From contig JASLRF010000492.1 in NCBI GenBank assembly GCA_030744095.1, forward strand, positions 1-15,944: a DNA stretch of 15,944 bases, given 5' to 3'. The notes under the pieces were generated by a model. That model saw only the letters and a list, made by a program, of their open reading frames with translations. It made no database searches and was not told the origin of the DNA. This document shows positions 8,135-14,421 of this stretch, in pieces. Position 1 is the stretch's first letter. Each line of letters starts with the position of its first letter. This stretch comes from Pirellulaceae bacterium (GTDB lineage Bacteria; Planctomycetota; Planctomycetia; Pirellulales; Pirellulaceae). Both the position numbers and the translations under genes were made by a program.

Positions 8135-8284
8135 TCCTCAGCCGAAGCACTAGCGAGACTGTGCCTCGGACCGACGCAAGCTATCGCTCGGATGCGACGA
8201 CCCGCTCCCCGACCAATCTGCGGTCGGTGCCCGTCGCAGAAAACCTGCCTCTTTGTACAGATAAACCTGAGACAAGCTCTTTAG
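8135..8284 (+). repeat. Body of the dispersed intergenic repeat, plus orientation
   Basis: This copy matches the minus-strand copy at 5705-5849 over its full length, at roughly 83% by eye. The right 30 bp also match 676-705. The segment just before it, 8094-8142, resembles 14329-14383. This is therefore the most complete copy in the window, running from the palindromic head at 8055 to the TAG at 8284. Confidence 0.8.
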
Positions 8285-8461
8285 GCTCGGAAATCAGGCG
8301 AATTGGGGGTCACCGCCGTCGCCAGAATTCACAACCGCAGCTCAAAGACACAATAATCTCGCGCATCCGACCGCCAGAATCCTCTATGTCGTCGCGTCAC
8401 TGGCCTACGTTAGTGTCCAAACGCTTGCCATCACAAATCCATAGTGCGGAGGAGGTTTTTG

Positions 8462-8490
8462 TTGAAAAAGGCAAACCCGAGAGTTATTCT
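8462..8490 (+). promoter_or_regulatory. Possible sigma-70-type promoter for the DUF1598-like gene
   Basis: TTGAAA (8462-8467) and TATTCT (8485-8490) are separated by 17 bp, matching the consensus at 5 and 4 of 6 positions. Transcription would start near 8497 and leave a leader of about 138 bases. Planctomycete promoters are poorly defined, so this is only a plausible match. Confidence 0.3.
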
Positions 8491-8689
8491 GGGTTTATGT
8501 GCGGCCACTGGTCTTGCGCGGACCAGCATTGTGGCGAAAGTCCCTGTTCTTGTACAATTTCAAGGGTGTATTCCCTTTCCGCGTGTGTTTCATCGCGGCC
8601 CATTCACGAAATGCGCCATAAAAAGGAGCCTGTCATGGGCACGATCGTCCCAATTCGCAAACTCACGCGAATCACCTCGAAATTGCTAA
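8462..8689 (+). CDS. Possible small ORF with strong Shine-Dalgarno, overlapping the DUF1598-like gene start
   Basis: A frame of 75 codons starts at a TTG (8462), 6 bases after an unusually strong GGAGGAGG (8448-8455). The predicted N-terminus is M-K-K-A-N-P-R-V-I-L-G-L-C-A-A-T-G, which has the look of a signal sequence. It ends 52 bases inside the DUF1598-like gene in another frame. The remainder has no recognised domain and looks non-protein-like near its end. It could be a translated leader coupled to the next gene, or chance. Low confidence. Confidence 0.2.
   Translation: MKKANPRVILGLCAATGLARTSIVAKVPVLVQFQGCIPFPRVFHRGPFTKCAIKRSLSWARSSQFANSRESPRNC
8623..8628 (+). promoter_or_regulatory. 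Ribosome binding site that fixes the DUF1598-like start
   Basis: AAGGAG lies 6 bases before the ATG at 8635. That ATG is followed directly by a clear signal peptide. This selects 8635 over the far upstream in-frame ATG-like starts that run through repeat DNA. Confidence 0.8.
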
Positions 8690-10017
8690 TTGTCGTTATG
8701 GTTATCGCGCAATTCGGTGTGGCCCGGGCCGGACACCGTGGCGGTCGCAACAGCGCCGTCGGCGGAATTTCGATTGATGTTTCTGGGGTCGTTGGCCCAC
8801 CCAGTCGAGACGGTTTGAAGCGGCATCTGGCCGCACTCAACAAAGAGATCAAGGCTGCCTCGGATGACATGGTGATGCCAGTCAAGATGCGGATCCTCTC
8901 CCTCCGGGGACTGGCCGCGTCTTGCGAAGACGCCATGAAGAACCGATTTGGTCGTTTGCCCGATGAGGTTCAGTTCCTGGCCGGTCTGCAGCGAATTCAG
9001 TACGTCTTTGTTGATCCGGAAGCCAACGACATTTTAATCGCTGGCCCCGCCGAGGGGTGGCGCATTGATGATCGAGCCAATGTCGTCGGCGTTACGACGG
9101 ACCGGCCCGTGTTGCTGCTGGATGACTTGTTGGTTGCATTGCGTCAGGTTCATGCCGCTCGCACCGAGGGTATTTCATGTTCCATCGATCCGACGGAGGA
9201 AGGCTATCGAAATCTGCAAAAGGTCCTCGACGCCCAACGGTCACAAGGTTCGGTGAATCGGCAGGTTCTTGAACCGGCCATGAAGAGAGCTTTCGGCCCG
9301 CAAGTCGTCACCATTAAAGGTGTTCCGGCGACAAGCCATTTTGCTCGCGTGTTGGTCGCGGCCGACTACCGGATGAAGCGAATCGCCATGAAGATCGATC
9401 AAGCCCCAGTGAAAGGCTTGCCGAGCTATCTGGATCTGATGAAGACCAGCCGTAGTGGCGGAGACGTCAACCCGCGTTGGTGGCTGGCTTGCAACTACGA
9501 GCCCCTCTTGGCCGGTGAAGACGGTTTATCGTGGGAGTTGAAGGGACCGGGAGTCAAGGCGATGACCGAAGATGACTTCGTCGCCGCTGACGGTACGGTG
9601 ATCGGTGCGGGCCGCAAAAGTGCGGCAGCCCAACGCTGGGCTGACATGATGACAGAAAAATATGACGACTTGTCAGGCGGCGACGTCATCTTTGCCGAAT
9701 TGCGAAATCTAATGGACCTGTGTGTGGTTGCCGCGTTGATCGAAAAGAATCATCTGTGGGACAAGGCTGGGCTGAGCGTTCCAATTCTCACGGAGCAAAA
9801 CAGTCCACTCAAATTGAGAAAGTCCAATCCCGCCAAGCTGATTCCGCCCGAAGTCAGCTTCTTGAAAAAAGGCAAATCATGGATCGTCACGGCGTCGGGT
9901 GGCATACAAGTTGAATCATGGCAAGTTGCCGACAACGTCGAGACAAGCGGTGAATTGGCCGACCTGCGCCAGCAAGCCGTCACGCCACGAACGACCGAAT
10001 CGATTTGGTGGCAGTAA
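8635..10017 (+). CDS. Secreted DUF1598-like protein of unknown function
   Basis: The 460-residue protein has a Sec signal peptide (positive R-K-L-T-R-I-T-S-K, hydrophobic core 17-27, likely cleavage after A-R-A at 30-32). The mature part is about 428 residues without further membrane helices. From memory, the sequence fits DUF1598, a family known almost only from Planctomycetes; I recognise it by overall character rather than by a sharp motif. Visible blocks are L-P-D-E-V-Q-F-L-A-G-L-Q-R-I-Q-Y-V (108-124), an alternating V-F-V-D-P-E-A-N-D-I-L-I-A-G-P-A-E-G-W (124-142), C-S-I-D-P-T-E-E-G (182-190), V-L-V-A-A-D-Y-R-M-K-R-I-A-M (239-252), and R-W-W-L (281-284) in the middle. No catalytic signature is visible. 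It is a single-gene unit bounded by its own leader and a strong terminator. Its function is unknown. Confidence 0.78.
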   Translation: MGTIVPIRKLTRITSKLLIVVMVIAQFGVARAGHRGGRNSAVGGISIDVSGVVGPPSRDGLKRHLAALNKEIKAASDDMVMPVKMRILSLRGLAASCEDAMKNRFGRLPDEVQFLAGLQRIQYVFVDPEANDILIAGPAEGWRIDDRANVVGVTTDRPVLLLDDLLVALRQVHAARTEGISCSIDPTEEGYRNLQKVLDAQRSQGSVNRQVLEPAMKRAFGPQVVTIKGVPATSHFARVLVAADYRMKRIAMKIDQAPVKGLPSYLDLMKTSRSGGDVNPRWWLACNYEPLLAGEDGLSWELKGPGVKAMTEDDFVAADGTVIGAGRKSAAAQRWADMMTEKYDDLSGGDVIFAELRNLMDLCVVAALIEKNHLWDKAGLSVPILTEQNSPLKLRKSNPAKLIPPEVSFLKKGKSWIVTASGGIQVESWQVADNVETSGELADLRQQAVTPRTTESIWWQ

Positions 10018-10047
10018 TCTCGTAACGATTAGGCCAGTCATTCCAGA

Positions 10048-10082
10048 ACGCCGCGGGAATTGATCTCGCGGCGTCTTTTTTT
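10048..10082 (+). terminator. Intrinsic terminator after the DUF1598-like gene
   Basis: An 11-bp stem with one G-T pair (ACGCCGCGGGA at 10048-10058, TCTCGCGGCGT at 10064-10074) encloses a 5-base loop. It is followed one base later by seven T residues (10076-10082). It sits about 30 bp after the stop codon. Confidence 0.9.
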
Positions 10083-10228
10083 GTTAGCTGCTCGTCGGAC
10101 CCAACTATCCTCACCTCGGCGAGTTTCGGTTGCGCGCACCGCGACACCGGCACGGATCATTGTTTCCGATGCGTGGCCGGGTTAAAACTTTGGCAATAGA
10201 AATTCGTGGTCCGCATGGGAGAGCAACG

Positions 10229-12181
10229 ATGGTCGTTAGTCGGCAACAGCATTTGGCTTTTTCGCTTTCAGTTGCGGCATTGGGACTGGCGCTTGCGTTG
10301 CCGGCGACAGCAGACGAATCACCGATCTATTCGCTTTCCCCGCAGATTCGCCAGAAGTGCGTTTCGGTCCTAAAAGCCGGTTTGGCGAGCGACGAGTTTT
10401 GGCCATCCGTCCATGCGGCCGAGGGGCTTGTCTTGGGCGGGCATGGGGCCGAAGTGGTCGCCCGGTTCGCCGACCGGTTACCGCTGGAAAAAGACGATCA
10501 ACGTCGCTGTGGCTTGGCACGTGAACTCGTTCGCGCCGGGCATCGTCAGCACGCTCGGGTCATGCTAGACATTCTGGAGGGCGAAGACGCACATGGTCAC
10601 GTGCACGCCGCCGAGAGCCTGTTTAAGGTCCACGAGATCGGCGACGGTGTTGCGATGCGTCGCGCGTGGCAGACCGGGAAGACTCCGAACCTGCGGATGA
10701 TGTCCGCTGCCGCGCTGGCCCACGCCGGCAACCTGGACGCACTGAGATTCCTGCGAGTTCAATTGGCCGGTACCGATTTCGAAGTGACACGCATCGCGGC
10801 CTGGATCCTCGGGCGGATCGGTGACGAAACGGACGTTGCACAGCTGAAGAAGAACATCACAACAACTCCCAATGCCCTGAATCGCGCATTCCACCAACAC
10901 GCACTCGCGGCGCTCGGCGATGCAGATGGCCTGGTCGCTCTCCGTGACAACCTCGGCGATGCAGATCCAGCCGTGAGAACGTACGCGGCCACATTCGCCG
11001 GCGACGCTCGCGCCATTTCGCTTGCTTCGAAACTGGAAGAAATGCTGGCCGACGAACATCTGGACGCACGACTTCGCGCTGCCCAATCGCTGTTGGTTCT
11101 ATCTCAGCCGGCAGGCTCGAAATCACACGAAGATATCTCGAAGTTGCCTTATACGGCGACAACAGAACATCCCAGGTACACCGAAGGATCTGTGTTGCCG
11201 CTGCATGACGGAACGCTGCTGTTCGCGACGACGGAATTTCACAACAGTGGCAGCGACTTTGCCAAGGCCCGGATTGTGGGTCGGCGTTCGGCAGACGAAG
11301 GTCGCACGTGGAGCGATGCGACGGTGTTGCAAGAGAATACCGGCGCATTGAATGTGATGAGCGTTACGTTGCGTCGAATCGAGCCGTCAGGCAAGATTGG
11401 CATGTTCTACCTGCAGAAAGACGGCTTTGACAATCTGCACGCGTTTGTGCGGTATTCGTTCGACGAGGCGCAATCCTTCGGCGATTTGGTCGAAGTCACT
11501 TCGGGTAAGGGCTACCACGTGATGAATAACGACCGCATCACACAGCTGGAGTCGGGGCGATTACTGGCACCAGTTGCCTTTACAAATGACGTGAAGAAGG
11601 AAAATCACTTCGTCTCGTTTTGCTTCATTTCGGATGATGAAGGCCAGACATGGCGACGGGGCAAAGGACATGTCGATGCGCCCAAGCGTGGCGCGATGGA
11701 GCCCGAGGTCGTCGAATTGCCCAAGGGCCGCGTGTTGATGATCATGCGAACGCAACTCGGTCATATCGCCACCAGTACGTCCAGCGATGGCGGAGAGACG
11801 TGGGGGGAACGCGGTCAATTGTCGGTTCAGGCTCCCGAAGCGCCGGCAACGCTTCGCCGCGTTCCGGCGACGGGCGACTTGCTGCTGATTTGGAACAACA
11901 CGTTTACGGCAGGCGAAGGGCACGGTGGGCGTCGGACGCCATTGACGGCCGCTGTGTCGCCGGACGAAGGCAAAACGTGGCGCAACGTTCGCAACCTGGA
12001 GACGGATCAAAAGCTGACCTTTTCTTACACAAGCCTGACATTCGTTGGATCGCGTGCGGTCATGAGCTATTGGCAGAGCGGCCCCGAGGCTGGTCAGCTG
12101 TCGACTCGATTTCGGTCGGTTCCTGTCAGTTGGTTCTATCAAACGCCCGGTTCAACTCAGAAAGTGCAGTCAACCAAGTGA
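10229..12181 (+). CDS. Secreted HEAT-repeat plus sialidase-like (BNR/Asp-box) protein
   Basis: From the ATG at 10229, preceded by GGGAGAG at 10217-10223, the protein has 650 residues; an upstream in-frame ATG at 10130 gives a non-typical extension before the signal peptide. The signal peptide covers 1-28 (hydrophobic 9-24, cleavage near A-T-A). Residues 35-295 are paired helices of the HEAT/PBS-lyase type, for example R-I-A-A-W-I-L-G-R-I-G-D-E (188-200) and R-L-R-A-A-Q-S-L-L (281-289). Residues 305-640 form a six-bladed sialidase-like propeller with four exact Asp boxes S-x-D-x-G-x-T-W at 354-361, 468-475, 518-525 and 577-584, and a degenerate one at 410-417. E-P-E-V-V-E-L-P-K-G-R (491-501) and R-T-Q-L-G-H (507-512) resemble active-site blocks of planctomycete exo-sialidase-like proteins. 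The activity could be on sialic acid or another acidic sugar. It ends 7 bp before the ABC ATPase gene. Confidence 0.85.
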   Translation: MVVSRQQHLAFSLSVAALGLALALPATADESPIYSLSPQIRQKCVSVLKAGLASDEFWPSVHAAEGLVLGGHGAEVVARFADRLPLEKDDQRRCGLARELVRAGHRQHARVMLDILEGEDAHGHVHAAESLFKVHEIGDGVAMRRAWQTGKTPNLRMMSAAALAHAGNLDALRFLRVQLAGTDFEVTRIAAWILGRIGDETDVAQLKKNITTTPNALNRAFHQHALAALGDADGLVALRDNLGDADPAVRTYAATFAGDARAISLASKLEEMLADEHLDARLRAAQSLLVLSQPAGSKSHEDISKLPYTATTEHPRYTEGSVLPLHDGTLLFATTEFHNSGSDFAKARIVGRRSADEGRTWSDATVLQENTGALNVMSVTLRRIEPSGKIGMFYLQKDGFDNLHAFVRYSFDEAQSFGDLVEVTSGKGYHVMNNDRITQLESGRLLAPVAFTNDVKKENHFVSFCFISDDEGQTWRRGKGHVDAPKRGAMEPEVVELPKGRVLMIMRTQLGHIATSTSSDGGETWGERGQLSVQAPEAPATLRRVPATGDLLLIWNNTFTAGEGHGGRRTPLTAAVSPDEGKTWRNVRNLETDQKLTFSYTSLTFVGSRAVMSYWQSGPEAGQLSTRFRSVPVSWFYQTPGSTQKVQSTK

Positions 12182-12188
12182 CAGCGGA

Positions 12189-12890
12189 ATGAAGGCCGAC
12201 AATGCAGCCATGATCTGCCTGAAAGACGTCACGTTTCAATACGGCGAAGCCGGATTCTGCCTTCACATCGATTCGCTTTCAATCGCCTCTTCGGCAAACG
12301 TCGCACTCGTCGGCCCCAGCGGTTCCGGTAAGACCACCCTGTTGCATTTGTTGGCGGGGATTTTTGTGCCTACAAAAGGTCACGTTGAAGTAGCCGGACA
12401 CGACATGGGCGAGATGAGTGATGCGAGTCGGCGCAATTTCCGCATCGCAAATGTAGGGCATGTGTTCCAAGATTTCGAGTTAGTCGATTATCTCAACGTC
12501 CGCGACAATATTCTCTTGCCGTTCTATATTAACACGCAGCTCACGCTGGATGCGGCGACGCGTCGAGTGGCCGACCAATTGGCGGATTCCATGGGGCTGG
12601 GAGACAAGATGCGACGCCCCATCGGAAAACTCTCCCAAGGCGAGCGGCAACGCGTGGCGATTTGCCGAGCTTTGTTGCCACGACCACGGCTGATCCTGGC
12701 TGACGAACCGACGGGTAACCTGGATCCAGAAAACACCCAGCATGTGCTCGACATCTTGCTCCAACGCGCCGCCTCGGTAGGCACGACGTTCGTGATGGTC
12801 ACTCACGACCACAGCCTGCTGCCACGATTCGACCGAGTGGTTGATTTCACTCGGTTCTTGGTGGAAGGGGCACAATCATGTCAGGCATAA
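12189..12890 (+). CDS. ABC transporter ATP-binding protein, MacB/LolD type
   Basis: The 233-residue cytoplasmic ATPase has every expected motif: Walker A G-P-S-G-S-G-K-T-T (42-50), Q-loop V-F-Q-D-F-E-L (92-98), signature L-S-Q-G-E-R-Q-R-V (148-156), Walker B L-I-L-A-D-E-P-T-G-N-L-D (168-179) and H-loop V-T-H-D (204-207). The T-G-N-L-D after Walker B is typical of the MacB/LolD/FtsE group, which drives FtsX-type permeases rather than import. The ATG at 12189 is chosen because it starts 7 bp after the previous stop; Met8 at 12210 is possible, as residues 8-11 begin the usual first strand. The permease gene overlaps its end by 13 bp, showing translational coupling. The substrate is unknown. Confidence 0.92.
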   Translation: MKADNAAMICLKDVTFQYGEAGFCLHIDSLSIASSANVALVGPSGSGKTTLLHLLAGIFVPTKGHVEVAGHDMGEMSDASRRNFRIANVGHVFQDFELVDYLNVRDNILLPFYINTQLTLDAATRRVADQLADSMGLGDKMRRPIGKLSQGERQRVAICRALLPRPRLILADEPTGNLDPENTQHVLDILLQRAASVGTTFVMVTHDHSLLPRFDRVVDFTRFLVEGAQSCQA

Positions 12891-14113
12891 TGCTGCTTGC
12901 ACGTCGCTATCTGGCATTCTACAAGGTCCAGACATTGATCGTTGTCGGTTGCATTACCGCCACGATCTACCTTCCCGTCGTCATGCACCTGTTGCTCGCT
13001 GACTTTCAAGAGCAACTCACGAGTCGTGGCGAATCAACACCCCTGGTGATTGGGGCGGCTGGCAGTCGGTTCGACCTCGCATTACACGCCCTGTACTTCG
13101 AGACGCAACCGCCACGTTCGATAAGTATGCAGCAGGTTAGCGATGCGCGGGCCAGCGGGCTGGCGGTCCCGATTCCACTCCTGGTGCGGCAGCGCGCGCG
13201 AGGTTTTCCGATCGTTGGGACAACATTGGACTACTTTGACTTCAGACAACTCCAGATCCGCCGCGGTACGACGCTCGTTCGACTAGGCGATTGTGTCCTT
13301 GGCGCGCGTGTTGCTCGACAGCTGGGGCTCGAACCGGGCGACCGGCTGTTGTCGGATCCTGAGAACGTATTTGACATCGCGGGTGCGTATCCGTTGAACA
13401 TGCGCGTTGCAGGCGTGCTCGACGAGACCCATGCCCCAGACGACAACGTAGTCTTCGTCGATCTAAAAACTGCTTGGATTATTGAAGGGATTGGTCACGG
13501 TCACCAGGAACTTGGCACAGTCCAGCCGGCTGACGACACTGGGTCCGGCCAACGCGCCGACGACAGTAACCGGGTTAGTAACGGAGTCATCCTTAAACAA
13601 ACTGATCGCGAAATCATCGCGGGTGCGGCATTACGCCATTACACTGAAATCACCGAGGATAATCTTGGCTCTTTTCACTTCCACGGCCAGCCGCAGTCGT
13701 TTCCACTGACGGCAGTGATCGCACTGCCACACGACGAAAAATCCGAGACCCTGCTGATGGGCCGTTATCTGGCGGACGATCAGGCAGCCCAGATTCTACA
13801 GCCTGCTGATATTGTCAACGAACTTCTGCAGATGGTGTTCCGCGCCAAGCAGTTCTTCGACTTGGGCACCATCGTGTTGATTGCCGTCACGGCCATGTTT
13901 CTGACCTTGGTTGTCTTACTCTCGCGCCGTTTGCGTCAACGCGAAATGCGAACGCTCGTAAAGCTCGGGTGCAGCCGGCACATGATTGTTGGGATGCAAG
14001 CCGCTGAACTGAGCTTGGTGATGTTGGTGAGCGGCCTATTTGCTGGGGCATTGTCTGTCGTAACGTTGGCCATCGCTCCGTCGCTCTTGCGGATCTGGAT
14101 GGTTGTCGGGTAG
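12878..14113 (+). CDS. FtsX/MacB-type ABC transporter permease with external domain
   Basis: The 411-residue inner-membrane protein has one helix at about 17-40, a long external (periplasmic) domain at about 41-325 of the MacB core type, and a C-terminal FtsX-like part. That part holds a helix (about 329-349), a cytoplasmic loop R-R-L-R-Q-R-E-M-R-T-L-V-K-L-G-C-S-R (350-367), which is the usual coupling segment, and a last helix (about 375-400). Standard FtsX domains have a fourth helix; here the protein stops at residue 411, and no hydrophobic continuation follows in the other frames. The external domain carries H-G-H (207-209), H254 and H-F-H-G (267-270), and a polar, Asp/Gly-rich stretch at 213-233. 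Together with the ATPase it should form a mechanotransmission-type or lipoprotein-type transporter. Its partner may be the sialidase-like protein upstream, but this is inference. Confidence 0.88.
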   Translation: MSGIMLLARRYLAFYKVQTLIVVGCITATIYLPVVMHLLLADFQEQLTSRGESTPLVIGAAGSRFDLALHALYFETQPPRSISMQQVSDARASGLAVPIPLLVRQRARGFPIVGTTLDYFDFRQLQIRRGTTLVRLGDCVLGARVARQLGLEPGDRLLSDPENVFDIAGAYPLNMRVAGVLDETHAPDDNVVFVDLKTAWIIEGIGHGHQELGTVQPADDTGSGQRADDSNRVSNGVILKQTDREIIAGAALRHYTEITEDNLGSFHFHGQPQSFPLTAVIALPHDEKSETLLMGRYLADDQAAQILQPADIVNELLQMVFRAKQFFDLGTIVLIAVTAMFLTLVVLLSRRLRQREMRTLVKLGCSRHMIVGMQAAELSLVMLVSGLFAGALSVVTLAIAPSLLRIWMVVG

Positions 14114-14278
14114 GGGATCGTGCCTGACGATTGGCGGATCAAGGCAGCCCTACGCTGCAGTGGGGCGGGCCCGATGGGCTCGAAAGCTGATGAAATCCAC
14201 CACAATTGAGGGGCAGCAATTGCTATTTTCTGCTGTCTTGGATAGCCTCTATAGCTGGCTAAGGACTGGCGCATCAAC

Positions 14279-14383
14279 AATAGTCGCGGTTCGCTCAGCG
14301 GACTCGGCGCAATGGACCCTGGCGCAATGTTCGCGGAGCCAACAACGACTATACGACAGTTGTTGCTCGGGCGGTCCTCAACA
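14279..14383 (+). repeat. Head part of the dispersed repeat, diverged copy
   Basis: The arms 14282-14303 and 14329-14350 are inverted repeats matching at 17 of 22 positions, each starting AGTCG on its own strand. From 14329 the sequence follows 8094-8142: CGCGGAGC, CGACTAT, GACAGT, CTCG and GGTCCTCA versus GATCCTCA. The body segment seen at 8143-8284 is absent. Confidence 0.65.
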
Positions 14384-14409
14384 AGAAAACTAGGTCTTTC
14401 ATAATGGAT

Positions 14410-14415
14410 AAGGAG
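14410..14415 (+). promoter_or_regulatory. Ribosome binding site that fixes the oxidoreductase start
   Basis: AAGGAG lies 6 bases before the ATG at 14422. The in-frame ATG at 14404 lies just before this site and would place it inside the coding sequence, so 14422 is preferred. Confidence 0.8.
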
Positions 14416-14421
14416 TTTGCA

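Larger units (their letters stand above)
7844..8634. other. Long intergenic region carrying REP-like repeats and the leader of the DUF1598-like gene
   Basis: This 791-bp gap separates the divergent activator and DUF1598-like genes. It contains the REP-like double palindrome (8059-8109), the full repeat body (8135-8284), a possible sigma-70-type promoter (8462-8490) and the ribosome binding site of the downstream gene. An open frame runs through it in phase with the downstream gene from 7948, but that sequence is repeat DNA and not protein-like. Nothing recognisable was seen in 7844-8054 or 8285-8440. Confidence 0.6.
14114..14421. other. Intergenic gap between ABC permease and oxidoreductase
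   Basis: This 308-bp gap contains a head-type copy of the dispersed repeat (14279-14383) and the ribosome binding site of the next gene. A short GGGCCC/GGGCTC hairpin near 14167-14181 has no T run, so it is not a good terminator. The open frame 14103-14393 runs across the repeat and is not protein-like. Confidence 0.5.

Noticed and set aside
7948..8634. N-terminal extension of 229 residues on the DUF1598-like frame
   Set aside because: It runs through the repeat elements and has no protein-like character. A strong ribosome binding site and signal peptide place the start at 8635.
4624..8634. Sigma-54 (-24/-12) promoters near the activator gene
   Set aside because: Sites resembling TGGC were seen in the gaps, but none has TGC at the correct spacing.
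10130..10228. Upstream start for the HEAT-sialidase gene
   Set aside because: It would put 33 basic residues before a normal signal peptide, and GGGAGAG stands before the ATG at 10229.
11561..12142. 193-residue minus-strand frame opposite the sialidase-like domain
   Set aside because: It is antisense to a region with conserved Asp boxes and lacks any domain character.
14103..14393. 96-residue frame after the permease gene
   Set aside because: It overlaps the end of the permease gene and crosses the repeat head. It also does not supply the missing fourth helix.
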